The notes under the pieces: model-generated
Seen by the model: only the letters and a program-made list of their open reading frames with translations
The model's database searches: none
What the model was told of the DNA's origin: nothing
Translations under genes and position numbers: made by a program
In this document: piece after piece, positions 17,655 through 26,722 of the stretch
How the letters are laid out: every line of letters begins with the position of its first letter
How positions within the stretch are numbered: position 1 is the stretch's first letter
Source of the DNA: Advenella kashmirensis W13003
GTDB taxonomy: Bacteria > Pseudomonadota > Gammaproteobacteria > Burkholderiales > Burkholderiaceae_B
NCBI RefSeq assembly: GCF_000506985.1
Contig: NZ_KI650979.1
Span: 1,426,710-1,490,709, forward strand
DNA: 64,000 nt
Direction: 5' to 3'

Positions 17655-18233
17655 TCAGAATCCGAATTCAGAGCCTACACCCAGTAGTGTTGCAACACCG
17701 AGAGCCAGGAAAATACAGGCTGCTATTGTATGAACCAGTTTCATGGACACTCGTTGCCCCAGCTTTTTACCCAGAATGACAGCGGGAACATCAGCGATCA
17801 TCATTCCCAATGTCGTGCCGATGACGACTTCGATCGGGAAGGCACTTTTCGCTGCCAGGGCGACCGTTGCCAATTGTGTTTTATCACCCATTTCCGCCAG
17901 AAAAAAGGTAACCAGCGTGGCGCCAAAGACCCCGAGTTTACGCCCCAATTGGGTTTCGTCTTCGTCAATCTTATCTGGAATCATTGTCCATACCGCCATG
18001 GCGATAAAAGAAACGCCCAAAATCCAGCGCAAGGCCTGCGGGCTGATTGCAGTTGTGATCCAGGCGCCGACAGCGCCGGCAAGGGCGTGATTGATGATCG
18101 TGGCACAGAGAATGCCAAGAATGATGGGAACGGGTTTCTTGAATCGGGTTGCCAGAATAAAGGCAAGCAGTTGGGTCTTGTCGCCGATCTCGGCCAGCGC
18201 AACAACGCCGGTGGAAAGCAGAAGGGTTTGCAT
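17655..18233 (-). CDS. UPF0016/GDT1-family Mn2+ exporter (MntX-like)
   Basis: A 192-residue membrane protein made of two homologous halves, each with the family signature: AEIGDKTQ at residues 14-21 and AEMGDKTQ at 113-120. The acidic loop between the halves is DKIDEDETQ. UPF0016 proteins (bacterial MntX/MneA, yeast Gdt1) carry Mn2+ or Ca2+ across membranes; bacterial ones export manganese. A yybP-ykoY riboswitch sits immediately upstream on the same strand, which supports manganese as the substrate. This is the second, unrelated exporter family under the same kind of switch within 2 kb. Confidence 0.88.
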   Translation of the reverse strand: MQTLLLSTGVVALAEIGDKTQLLAFILATRFKKPVPIILGILCATIINHALAGAVGAWITTAISPQALRWILGVSFIAMAVWTMIPDKIDEDETQLGRKLGVFGATLVTFFLAEMGDKTQLATVALAAKSAFPIEVVIGTTLGMMIADVPAVILGKKLGQRVSMKLVHTIAACIFLALGVATLLGVGSEFGF

Positions 18234-18301
18234 GAATCAATACCGCGGCCGGAATGGACGAATGATCACCTTTTCCTCCGGCCAGCGGAAAAAAGTGATC
18301 A

Positions 18302-18398
18302 AAGGTCTTGCCAGGCGATATCGCTGTTTACGCCATGATGCATGCATCAAGTGTGTTGACGTAAACCTCGGGAAATGAGCGGCTACTCCCCAGTGATG
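18302..18398 (-). ncRNA. yybP-ykoY manganese riboswitch upstream of the UPF0016 gene
   Basis: Read on the minus strand, the element opens with GGGGAGTAGCC (18391 downwards), has a long stem arm (GTTTACGTC ... GGCGTAAAC) and ends GGCAAGACCTTTG (18313 to 18301). These are the conserved ends of the yybP-ykoY aptamer. Directly downstream a long near-perfect hairpin (18263-18301, arms beginning and ending with TGATCA) holds a GGAGG-like sequence in its 3' half and may be the expression platform. The coding start is 30 bp after that hairpin. Confidence 0.8.
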
Positions 18399-18539
18399 CG
18401 CAAATTATATCGGGACTTGCGCCATGAGGAGGTAAAACCGCACAAAATACAAGGATATGGTAAATGAGAATAAATATCGTTATTGATTTTCCAGATGCGA
18501 GCTGCTTGTTACTGGCGCAACCGCAGCCCGCATCAGAGA

Positions 18540-18671
18540 TTAAATCATCTCGCCATCGTTCTTGCTGGCATCGCGCAGGTCGCGTATCAGCGCAACAACC
18601 AGGAGCAGTAAAATCACAGCCGAAATAACAGGCCAGATCAGGATATAACCGGTGAGTAATATTTCATTCAT
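18540..18671 (-). CDS. Small membrane subunit of the adjacent sodium:solute symporter
   Basis: A 43-residue protein, MNEILLTGYILIWPVISAVI then a run of Leu/Val and a charged end RDLRDASKNDGEMI. It has one membrane helix (about residues 5-30). GGGAG lies 9 bp before the ATG, so translation is well supported. It follows the symporter gene by 30 bp on the same strand; short one-helix partners in this position are known beside several proteobacterial solute symporters. Its role in activity or stability of the symporter is inferred from position. Confidence 0.7.
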   Translation of the reverse strand: MNEILLTGYILIWPVISAVILLLLVVALIRDLRDASKNDGEMI

Positions 18672-18701
18672 GATATGTTTCTCCCATTACAGTTTTTTCA
18701 T

Positions 18702-20399
18702 TTACGCGCGCGCCGGCGCGGGTTGATCATCTACTTCTATGGACGCATCGTTGCTGCTGGCACTTTCCTGCTGAAACGACTTTACGCGTTCGGACAGCAG
18801 AGAAAAGTCAAACCGTTCTTTGTTTTTCCAGCTCATTGCAATGCAGACTGCAGCGCTAATGCCATAGGATGTGAGGGAGCTGAGCAGCACAGGATAGTCA
18901 CGCAAAAAGCCGATAGCGAATGGTACGGTAACAACGATAGCGAGGAATGCTACACAGAGCGCGATGTTGCGACTGAAAAATGCGAACGTCATCAGGCCGA
19001 GTACGACTCCAACGCCGGCGGACGCGAATAGTTCAAAAGCGATTGCGATAATGCCCTGTATCGGGATCAATTCGAAGCGTGCAATTGTGAACAAGGCAAC
19101 CGCACATATTACAGATGTGGTAAACGCCTTGTTTGTGACTTTGTCCCAGTAAAAGCTGATGATCACGGGAAACACGATTGCTCCCCAAAGTGCGCCGACA
19201 AAGACCAGCATGACCAGGATATCCAGTTGCATGGTGGCAAAGATCACACCAATCATGGTGGCCACTACCATCGTGGCGCGCCCCCACCACAGCATCCGTT
19301 TAGGATCCGGTTTGCCGCGTACCATGTTTTTGCCGTAGATATCCGTCATCATGATGCTGGACAACGCTGACAGATCAGAGTCGGCAGTGGATGAGAGAGA
19401 ACCGACCACCAGAATAAAGAACAGGGCAATGCCGAATGGCGGCAGATAGGTCGAAGCCATTTGCGGGATGATATTGTTCATGTCGCCATCGGCAGGTGAC
19501 AAGCCGACAAACAGCGCAAGCATACCCAGCATGCCCAGCCCGATCACCACTGCGCCATAGCCGATGGTGGCGGTCAGGAAAGTAGATTTGATCAGGTCCT
19601 CGCGAACTGCGAACAGGCGTTGCGCGATGGTCTGATTGCCAATCGCATAGGCCAGCACTGCTACAAAATAAGGGGCTCCCTGTTCCAGGATGGCGGTGGT
19701 GGAAAACAAATCAGCTTGTTCGGAAGACAGGTTTCCCCAATTGGCCACCAGCATGTCTGTGCCGCCGGCGTTGAAGAATATCAGGGGAATGATGACAATA
19801 GCCGCCAGAATCATGGCTACAAGTTGTGCAAAGTCGGTCATGACTGATGCGCGGAAACCTGACCATAGCGTGTAAGATAAAACACCAAGCCCAGCGATCA
19901 GAACACCCTGAATAAACGTCAGCGGACTCAATACGGACACCAGCGCGCCTGCTGCGGTAAAGTTCACCATCAAACTGATACAGCTGCCCAGCAGATTGGA
20001 AATGGCCATGATCAGCTGGCTGGACGTGCCGTGCCGCGCGTGCATGACCTCAGCCAGGGTGTGGGCCTTTGGAGCCAGTGCGCGAAAGCGACGGCCGTAG
20101 GGGTAAATGAAGAGAATCATTAATGCCCCCCAGAAACCATAATGCAGGGGACCGGACAATCCGTATTTGTAGCCGGACGTTGCACTCGCATAAAACGAGG
20201 CTGCCCAGATCCACGTGGCAATCATGCTGGCCGCAGAGAGTCCAAAGCCAACGGCATTGTTGGACACCATGTAACTGTCCACGTTCTCCTTTTTCTTGCC
20301 GATGAAAAGAGACATCAGGAAGGTGAGGCCGTAAAAACCGACAAGCAATAACATTGCGGTGGTGCCGGATAATTGATAAAAGGCGTTTTGTTCTTGCAT
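18702..20399 (-). CDS. Sodium:solute symporter family transporter
   Basis: A 565-residue SSS-family transporter with about 13 membrane helices. Typical blocks are VDSYMVSNNAVGFGLSAASMIATWIWAASFYASAT, PKAHTLAEVMHARHG, the sodium-site region VVGSLSSTADSDLSALSSIMMTDIYG and YAIGNQTIAQRLFAV. It resembles the urea/solute (Dur3-like) branch more than proline or pantothenate carriers, but I cannot name the substrate. Start chosen at ATG 20399, where family proteins begin; the frame is open further upstream. The 43-residue partner follows. Confidence 0.82.
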   Translation of the reverse strand: MQEQNAFYQLSGTTAMLLLVGFYGLTFLMSLFIGKKKENVDSYMVSNNAVGFGLSAASMIATWIWAASFYASATSGYKYGLSGPLHYGFWGALMILFIYPYGRRFRALAPKAHTLAEVMHARHGTSSQLIMAISNLLGSCISLMVNFTAAGALVSVLSPLTFIQGVLIAGLGVLSYTLWSGFRASVMTDFAQLVAMILAAIVIIPLIFFNAGGTDMLVANWGNLSSEQADLFSTTAILEQGAPYFVAVLAYAIGNQTIAQRLFAVREDLIKSTFLTATIGYGAVVIGLGMLGMLALFVGLSPADGDMNNIIPQMASTYLPPFGIALFFILVVGSLSSTADSDLSALSSIMMTDIYGKNMVRGKPDPKRMLWWGRATMVVATMIGVIFATMQLDILVMLVFVGALWGAIVFPVIISFYWDKVTNKAFTTSVICAVALFTIARFELIPIQGIIAIAFELFASAGVGVVLGLMTFAFFSRNIALCVAFLAIVVTVPFAIGFLRDYPVLLSSLTSYGISAAVCIAMSWKNKERFDFSLLSERVKSFQQESASSNDASIEVDDQPAPARA

Positions 20400-21144
20400 A
20401 TGCGTTATGTCATCCTTGGTTGTGGCTGCGTAAAACGATTGACCGCAGCCGACCCATTGGCCCGAAGTTCGCGAATCGGGGCGCAAGGGAAAAAAGAAAC
20501 ACGAATGGGGTGCTTCTGTAGAATCAAGCGCGTGACCAAAAACAAGCCGGGTAAATCGGCGACAGAAACCGCAATAGCCATAACGATGCTTTCGTCTATC
20601 GGTATGTGGGCCGTTAACGAAATCTGTCGGGTCGACGTTGCAATTGTCGTGGTCGGTTTTGATCCCCGGGGGGACTAAACCTGCGCTGACGGTCAGTTGG
20701 ACCGTCCGGTAGGTTCCGCAGTCAAAGACTGGGCGTATTGTTCGGCAAATTGCCGGGCTGCGAAGCAGCCTGATTGACGGGAGAATATTCCCTGAGTACT
20801 GAACGAACCTTATGGGTTCCGCCTGTAGCGCCAGATCCGGCGTTAATCCGCCACTGTGTGAATGGCGACTGGCGTCGGATGCGCAGGCGTCTGAATCACA
20901 AACGAAATAATTATTTCATTTTTGAAACAGTGGGTAGTGTATCGGAATACCCCCCTCAAGTCCAGCCATCGGGTATCGGCTCGGGCAATTAATGCTGCGG
21001 CGCGTCAGGATAGAGGGGTCGATCGCCTGTCTCCGGCCTTGTCCATCATGGTGAATATCAGGTAAGTTAGGATAAATAAGAATCATTCTCACAAATGTGT
21101 CATAATTTCTCTGTGTTCACCCTTGGGCCCAGGCCCTTTTCACC
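20400..21144. other. 745-bp gene-free region with a run of hairpins and a Fur-like box
   Basis: No convincing gene is seen between the symporter and the AraC gene. Eight consecutive small perfect hairpins fall between 20689 and 20867: stems at 20689-20705, 20720-20730, 20743-20755, 20756-20770, 20779-20792, 20805-20819, 20829-20842 and 20849-20867. This suggests a structured RNA or long leader. The right end holds the Fur-like box described separately. The reading frames here show no ribosome site or family resemblance. Confidence 0.5.
21072..21091. promoter_or_regulatory. Fur-like box upstream of the AraC-type regulator
   Basis: ATAAATAAGAATCATTCTC matches the 19-bp Fur consensus at 13 of 19 positions by eye. 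Its 12-mer GAATCATTCTCA recurs, on the opposite strand, upstream of the TonB receptor gene. Located 54 bp before the AraC-family start codon. Confidence 0.65.
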
Positions 21145-22242
21145 ATGAAACCAGGCATTGCCCACGCCGCTTCTTCCGTCCATTCTCCCGTCAGGCCACG
21201 GCCCGCCGGCAAACGCCCATGGAAAGCACTGGGAATGGTGCGACGCCTCGATTTCAATATACCGGGCTATCGGTTTGAATCCGCGCCTGTCGGGGGCAAC
21301 GAACCGGTGCTTGAAGGTCGGATGCGCATGATGCAGTTGCAACCCGGCATGTCAATGCACGGAACCGAAGTGATGGATTTGCACAGCATGGTTTCGCGGG
21401 TGAATCTGACTGCCGGGCTACGGGTCGTCATCGTTCTGGCCGGGGAGGTCGATGTGCGTATCGGGGGACAGCGCGTTCATTTATGTGCCGACAGTCCGAC
21501 AACCCTGGCTCGTGCGGCGATTATCAGCATGCCAGAAGATGCGCTTTTCGAGCGCCAGTGGCAACGAGGTCGCTGGGAACGCAAGCTGGCCCTGCATTTG
21601 ACACCGAACTGGCTACGGCATAACGGCTGGTTGAATGAACAGGGGCAATTCTCCGATCCTGTCTGGCCCCTCGAAGCAGCCCGACGTCCCACCTGCCTCA
21701 ATTTTCCCGATACGCTCTACATTCAGACCTGGCAACCCTCGCCCCATGCGCTCGCGCTGGCCGAGCAGTTGCTATGCCAGCCAGAAGACCCGACCGATGA
21801 ATTGAACCGCCTGCGCCTGGCCAGCCGGGCGCTGGAGCTGCTATATGAAGCGCTGGCCAGTCTGCGCACCGACGCGGGACGGGGGCCTGCCACCCAAGGC
21901 AATCTGAGGCCGCGGGATCAGGATCGCATGTTGCGGCTGCGCAGTTTCATCGATACTGAAATCCAGCAACCCGCGACGCAGCCAACACGCATCGAAGAGC
22001 TTGGGCGCCGCTTCGGTCTGAGCGCCAGTGCGTTGCAACGGCAATTTCGCAGTGTTTTCGGAACTTCTGTCAACGAATACCGGCGGGCAATGCGGTTGCA
22101 CCAGGCGCGCACCGGACTGGAGCAGGGCATAAGTATTTCCCAGGCTGCCGACCTGGCGGGATATACCAGCGCAGCCAATTTCGCCACGGCTTTTCGACGC
22201 CATTTTGGCACTAGCCCCAAGTGCATTCGTTCCCGTTCGTGA
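21145..22242 (+). CDS. AraC-family regulator of siderophore uptake (PchR-like)
   Basis: A 365-residue regulator with a ligand-sensing N-terminal part and a C-terminal AraC double helix-turn-helix (about residues 262-360: IEELGRRFGLSASALQRQFRSVFGTSVNEYRR, then QAADLAGYTSAANFATAFRRHFG). Genes of this kind beside TonB receptors usually activate the receptor when the cognate ferric siderophore is present. A Fur-like box upstream suggests iron repression. The first 30 residues are Pro/Arg-rich and a later ATG (21235) may be the true start, as no clear ribosome site precedes 21145. Confidence 0.82.
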   Translation: MKPGIAHAASSVHSPVRPRPAGKRPWKALGMVRRLDFNIPGYRFESAPVGGNEPVLEGRMRMMQLQPGMSMHGTEVMDLHSMVSRVNLTAGLRVVIVLAGEVDVRIGGQRVHLCADSPTTLARAAIISMPEDALFERQWQRGRWERKLALHLTPNWLRHNGWLNEQGQFSDPVWPLEAARRPTCLNFPDTLYIQTWQPSPHALALAEQLLCQPEDPTDELNRLRLASRALELLYEALASLRTDAGRGPATQGNLRPRDQDRMLRLRSFIDTEIQQPATQPTRIEELGRRFGLSASALQRQFRSVFGTSVNEYRRAMRLHQARTGLEQGISISQAADLAGYTSAANFATAFRRHFGTSPKCIRSRS

Positions 22243-22308
22243 CTTTTTGACAGACACCCCGACTGATCGGAGCGCAAAGAACTTTGCGTGTTCGTCAAAC
22301 AAATTTTG

Positions 22309-22327
22309 TAAATGAGAATGATTCAAT
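22309..22327. promoter_or_regulatory. Fur-like box upstream of the TonB receptor
   Basis: AAATGAGAATGATTCAATA lies about 95 bp before the receptor start. TGAGAATGATTC (22313-22324) is the exact reverse complement of the core of the box before the AraC gene. Confidence 0.65.
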
Positions 22328-22422
22328 ATGTCTTTGCTTTCCTGGCGAATGGGAAAGCGAAGCGTCGGTTTGCGCGAGGCAGCCGGTGATCGATATTAAA
22401 AAACGTAAAGATTCGGGAAGAA

Positions 22423-24510
22423 ATGATGAAAAAGTCCTGCACATATGAGAGTAAATGGTGCTTTGGGACCCGCCTGGCGCTGGCGCCGCTGGTGGCGGCC
22501 AGCCTGTCGGGTATCGTGCACGCGCAGCAGGCGCCGGTGGCCACGCTGGATGCGGTGGTGGTCACCGCCAGTGGTATGGAGCAAAGCGCCAAGGACGCAC
22601 CGGCGTCGCTGACGGTGATCACCCAGGATGATCTCAAAAAAGGCGGCTATACCTCGGTCGCCGAAGCGGTCAGCAAGGTGGAAGGCGTGTATATGGTGGG
22701 CGGCGATCCGAACAGCCGGGATATTGCGATTCGTGGCCTGCCGGGGGACTACACATTGATTATGGTCGATGGTCGCCGCCAGAACACGCGTGAAACCATG
22801 AACCGCGGAACGGGCGGTGTGCAATATGAATTCATGCCGCCGCTGGCGGCAATCGAGCGTATTGAAGTGGTGCGCGGCCCCATGTCTTCCCTGTATGGGT
22901 CCGATGCAATGGGCGGGGTAGTCAACATCATTACCAAGAACGTACCCAGGCAGTGGTCTGCTGCCCTGGACAGTTCGGTCACACTGCAGACCGATGATGA
23001 TTACGGTAACGGCCGGCAGGCGCAGTTCTGGCTGGGCGGGCCGATCAAGGATGATGTGCTCGGCTTGCAAATCTATGGTTCCTATGATGACCAGTCAGAA
23101 GGCAATAATTACTTTTCGAATGTGAGCGGACCCTACGCCAGGGACAACAGGAGCATTGGCGTCAAGCTGGCAGCCAAACCTGCAGAAAACCAGGATCTGG
23201 TGCTGGATGTACTCTCGCAGCGCCTGACCACGGAAGCCACGCCGGGCAGATCGATTGCCCCGGCGCTGGCCTGGAACAAGGCGCAATACCGGCGCACCTC
23301 TTTCGGCCTCACGCATACCGGCCGCTGGCGCCTGGGCGAATCGAAAATTGCGTTGTATCGCGAAACCAGCGAACAGGAAAACTGGCCCAAGACCGGCGAG
23401 TACACTGAAAACCGCCGTATCGTCAATACCACGCTGGACGCCAGCTTCAGCATGCCTTTCAAGTCTCATACCCTGCGCTTTGGCGGGCAGTACCTGCACA
23501 GTAAGCTGGACGGGATCCAGAAAGAAGCCGCCTTTGCCAATTATCCGACGAATACCAATGATGTGTCGCTCAGCAACTACGCGCTTTTCATAGAAGATGA
23601 TTACTACGTGACCGACAAATTCACCGTGACCGCCGGAGTTCGCATGGATCATGACGAGCGGTTCGGTCTTCATTGGTCGCCGCGCCTTTACGGTGTGTAT
23701 CACCTGACCGATGCACTGACGATCAAGGGCGGTGTGGCCACCGGGTTCAAGGCGCCCACAATCCGTCAGAGTACGGCAGGCTATTGCATGTCAACCGGTG
23801 GCAATTCGGGTTTTCGCGGTCCGCTTTGCGGTAATCCGGATCTCGAACCGGAAACCAGTGTGACACAGGAGCTGAGCCTGATCTATGACTGGGCGCTCGA
23901 AAGCAGCCTGACCGCAACTGTGTTCAACACGAATTTCAAAAACAAGGTTGCGAGTTACGATACGGGTGAACAGGACCCGCTCAATCCGGGCAGCACCAAC
24001 CACCTGTATGTCTATGACAATATCGATAAAGTCCAGATCTACGGCCTGGAACTCGGTCTGAAGCTGCCGTTGACCGATTCGCTCCGGTTGTCATCAAACT
24101 ATACCTATACCAAGTCCAAACGCAAGGGCGGCGGCGAAGTGGCATTCAACGGTCGTTCGCTTGATGGCGATCCGCTGGAGACCACGCCGGAACACGTGCT
24201 GAATACGCGCCTGGACTGGCAGGCGAACGAGCAACTGTCCGCCTATGTGCGCTGGAACCTGACAGGCAAAGCCTATTATGCAGCCTACCGCAACGGCGCG
24301 ATGGACACGCGGACCCGTCCGGGCGGCTCGACATTCGATGTGGGCGGCAGCTGGCAGGTGAATAAAAACCTGGCACTGCGAGCCGCTGTGCTGAACGTGA
24401 CGGACCACAAGACGCCGCTGGACCTGCGTACCCGTTATGAAGGGCTTGACGGCAATTGGATGGTTGACCAGGGCCGTCGCGTCTGGCTTGGCGCCAGCCT
24501 CAACTTTTAG
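22423..24510 (+). CDS. TonB-dependent outer-membrane ferric-siderophore receptor
   Basis: A 695-residue outer-membrane receptor. Signal peptide ends near residue 35 (GIVHAQQ); a TonB-box-like stretch (LDAVVVTASG) follows; the plug domain spans about residues 55-165 (SLTVITQDDLKKGGYTSVAEAV, RIEVVRGPMSSLYGSDAMGGVVNIITK) and the rest is the beta-barrel ending in LGASLNF with a terminal aromatic. The plug resembles catecholate-type receptors such as CirA/FepA. It heads a set with an ABC importer, a reductase and an exporter, so it imports an iron complex from the surface. GGGAAG precedes the start. Confidence 0.88.
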   Translation: MMKKSCTYESKWCFGTRLALAPLVAASLSGIVHAQQAPVATLDAVVVTASGMEQSAKDAPASLTVITQDDLKKGGYTSVAEAVSKVEGVYMVGGDPNSRDIAIRGLPGDYTLIMVDGRRQNTRETMNRGTGGVQYEFMPPLAAIERIEVVRGPMSSLYGSDAMGGVVNIITKNVPRQWSAALDSSVTLQTDDDYGNGRQAQFWLGGPIKDDVLGLQIYGSYDDQSEGNNYFSNVSGPYARDNRSIGVKLAAKPAENQDLVLDVLSQRLTTEATPGRSIAPALAWNKAQYRRTSFGLTHTGRWRLGESKIALYRETSEQENWPKTGEYTENRRIVNTTLDASFSMPFKSHTLRFGGQYLHSKLDGIQKEAAFANYPTNTNDVSLSNYALFIEDDYYVTDKFTVTAGVRMDHDERFGLHWSPRLYGVYHLTDALTIKGGVATGFKAPTIRQSTAGYCMSTGGNSGFRGPLCGNPDLEPETSVTQELSLIYDWALESSLTATVFNTNFKNKVASYDTGEQDPLNPGSTNHLYVYDNIDKVQIYGLELGLKLPLTDSLRLSSNYTYTKSKRKGGGEVAFNGRSLDGDPLETTPEHVLNTRLDWQANEQLSAYVRWNLTGKAYYAAYRNGAMDTRTRPGGSTFDVGGSWQVNKNLALRAAVLNVTDHKTPLDLRTRYEGLDGNWMVDQGRRVWLGASLNF

Positions 24511-24518
24511 GGTAGCCA

Positions 24519-25640
24519 GTGTATATAACTGTAAGAAAATGGATGGTTGCAGTGTGGCTGATCGGCATGATGCTGGTCGCCTTGCCGGCCAGCGCCGCAA
24601 TAGAGATCACCGACCAGGCGGGCAGAACGGTGCAGCTGGCACAGCCGGCGCAACGAATCTTTTTTTCCGCACCGGGCGACTTCACCATCATGGCGATGCT
24701 CGAAGAAAACCCGGCCCGCCGTATCGTGGCCTGGAATCGCTGGCGACTGGATAAACATACGCTGAATCACTGGCGCAGTATCGACCCCGACGCCTTCGAC
24801 CGGATCAATCAGATGGTGATCGACGGACCGCAGAACCTGAATGCGGAAATGCTGATTGCCAGCCAGCCAGACCTGGTGGTGCTGGATCATTATTTCAAAA
24901 GCGCCACCCAGACCATTTCCCGTCTGGAGCAGGCGGGTATTCCGGTAGCGATCCTGGACCTGGAAGCGGACCTGCGCCGGCCCAATCCCACCGAAGGTCT
25001 GGAGAAAATGGCGGTGCTGATCGGTCGCGAGCAGCGCGGCCGCGAAGTGGGTCAGTTCATTCGGGAGCATGTTGAACGCATTACCTCTCGTATTGCCGCG
25101 CTCAAGAAACGCCAGGCCACCTTGCCCACCGTGCTTATGGAACCGCATGCCGGAAGCGGGCCCTGTTGCACCTCGGTGGGTTCCGGGGTGCTGATGGGCG
25201 ATCTCATTCTGATGGCGGGTGGCAAACTCATCGGCAACGATATTGTTGAAGGGCTGTCTGGTCAACTGAGCGCCGAATTCGTGATCAGCAGTGACCCGGA
25301 AATCTATATCGGCACCGGCGGGCGACATATCGAAAGCCGCGGGGGATTGCTGCTGGGCCCCGGTGTGGACCTCGATGCCAGCCGGGCCAGTCTGGAGCGG
25401 GTTACGCAACGAGTGGGCGTGGCCCAGACGCGCGCCGTGCGGAACAAACGCACCTATGGCATCTGGCATAGCGGATATCCAATCATCAATCTGGAACTGG
25501 TCGCGACCTGGATCCATCCTGAACTTTTCAGCGATGTCGATCCTGCCGCCACCCTGGCCGAACTGAACCGGCGTTTCATGGCGCGGCCGCTGACTGGCAC
25601 GTTCTGGGTAACTCCGACGACGGAAAAGAAACCACGCTGA
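24519..25640 (+). CDS. Periplasmic ferric-siderophore-binding protein of ABC importer
   Basis: A 373-residue protein with a signal peptide (residues 1-27, ending LPASA) and the periplasmic binding fold of FecB/FepB-type proteins: ITDQAGRTVQLAQPAQRIFF at the mature N terminus, LIASQPDLVVLDHYF, and LLMGDLILMAGG-like block (VLMGDLILMAGGKLIGND). A Cys pair in GSGPCCTSVGSG is notable. It starts at GTG 24519, 8 bp after the receptor gene, and its stop overlaps the permease start (TGATG). Confidence 0.82.
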   Translation: MYITVRKWMVAVWLIGMMLVALPASAAIEITDQAGRTVQLAQPAQRIFFSAPGDFTIMAMLEENPARRIVAWNRWRLDKHTLNHWRSIDPDAFDRINQMVIDGPQNLNAEMLIASQPDLVVLDHYFKSATQTISRLEQAGIPVAILDLEADLRRPNPTEGLEKMAVLIGREQRGREVGQFIREHVERITSRIAALKKRQATLPTVLMEPHAGSGPCCTSVGSGVLMGDLILMAGGKLIGNDIVEGLSGQLSAEFVISSDPEIYIGTGGRHIESRGGLLLGPGVDLDASRASLERVTQRVGVAQTRAVRNKRTYGIWHSGYPIINLELVATWIHPELFSDVDPAATLAELNRRFMARPLTGTFWVTPTTEKKPR

Positions 25641-26722
25641 TGCAAATTGAATCGACAACCCCGGCAAATGCAGAGCCGGACATCATCCATATGCGCTGGA
25701 CCCAGCATCGACGCATCGTACGCCGTCGCAGCTGGACCGTAGCGCTGCTGGCGTTGCTGGCACTGGTTGCCGCGCTCATTGATCTGTTCAGCGGCAGCGC
25801 CGCCCTGTCGCCGCTACAGGTAGTTCACGGCTTATGGTCGCCCGATTCGCTGACAGTTCCCATGCAAGTCGTGCTGTGGCAGGTGCGCTTGCCGGTGGCG
25901 CTCATGGCACTGCTGGTAGGGGGTGCCCTGGCGCTGGCCGGTACGGAAATGCAGACTATTTTGAACAACCCGCTGGCGGAACCTTTTACCCTGGGCGTGT
26001 CCTCGTCGGCGGCCCTGGGAGCGGCCCTGGCCATTGTGCTCGATTGGGGCGTCATCGGCAGCGCCGCATGGCTGGTGCCCGCCAACGCGTTTGTTTTCGC
26101 ACTGGTTTCGCTTATGCTGTTGCAGTTTCTGGCGCAATGGCGCGGGGCCCAGGCGCAAACTCTGGTGCTGTTCGGCATTGCTATCGGTTTTTCCGCGCAC
26201 GCGCTGCTGTCGTTGTTGCAGTTTATGGCGAGCGAAGAGGCGTTGCAGCAATTGGTGTTCTGGAGCATGGGTAGTCTGGCGCGCGCAGACTGGCATAGCG
26301 TGGCGATCCTGGCGACCGTACTGGCTGTAACGCTGCCGTTTTCCTGGCGGGCCTCCAGCCAGTTGACGGCGCTGCGGCTGGGTGAAGAGCGTGCCCGCAG
26401 TTTCGGCATTAATGTCACCACCCTGCGGCATTGGGCATTGGTGCGGATCAGTCTTCTTGCGGCCACTGCCGTGGCCTTCGTGGGAACGGTCGGTTTTGTC
26501 GGTCTTGTCGCGCCGCATGTGGCGCGCATGATCGTTGGCGACGGACACCGCCACCTTTTGCCTGCCAGCGTGCTGATCGGCGCGGCACTGGTCGCGCTGG
26601 CATCGGTTGCGAGCAAGACATTGATTCCCGGCATTACGGTGCCTATCGGAATTGTGACCGCCCTGGTCGGCCTGCCTGTCTTCATGGCGCTGATCCTGCG
26701 CCGCAGCAGGGGGCAGATATGA
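25640..26722 (+). CDS. FecCD-family permease of ferric-siderophore ABC importer
   Basis: A 360-residue integral membrane permease with about ten helices. The family blocks VRLPVALMALLVGGALALAGTEMQTILNNPLAEPFTLGVSS and GFVGLVAPHVARMIVGDGHRHLLPAS are complete. Only one permease gene is present, so it should work as a homodimer. Overlaps its neighbours at both ends by 1-4 bp. Confidence 0.9.
   Translation: MQIESTTPANAEPDIIHMRWTQHRRIVRRRSWTVALLALLALVAALIDLFSGSAALSPLQVVHGLWSPDSLTVPMQVVLWQVRLPVALMALLVGGALALAGTEMQTILNNPLAEPFTLGVSSSAALGAALAIVLDWGVIGSAAWLVPANAFVFALVSLMLLQFLAQWRGAQAQTLVLFGIAIGFSAHALLSLLQFMASEEALQQLVFWSMGSLARADWHSVAILATVLAVTLPFSWRASSQLTALRLGEERARSFGINVTTLRHWALVRISLLAATAVAFVGTVGFVGLVAPHVARMIVGDGHRHLLPASVLIGAALVALASVASKTLIPGITVPIGIVTALVGLPVFMALILRRSRGQI

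Noticed and set aside
20800-20880. Possible cobalamin riboswitch (CCGCCACTGT-like stretch)
   Set aside because: The conserved B12-box context is missing and no cobalamin-related gene is adjacent; I keep only the observation of many hairpins.
20774-20992. 72-residue frame in the hairpin region
   Set aside because: No ribosome site, no resemblance, and it overlaps the structured stretch.
24507-25667. 386-residue antisense frame opposite the siderophore-binding protein
   Set aside because: No family resemblance or ribosome site; the opposite strand encodes a well-recognised protein in an overlapping operon.
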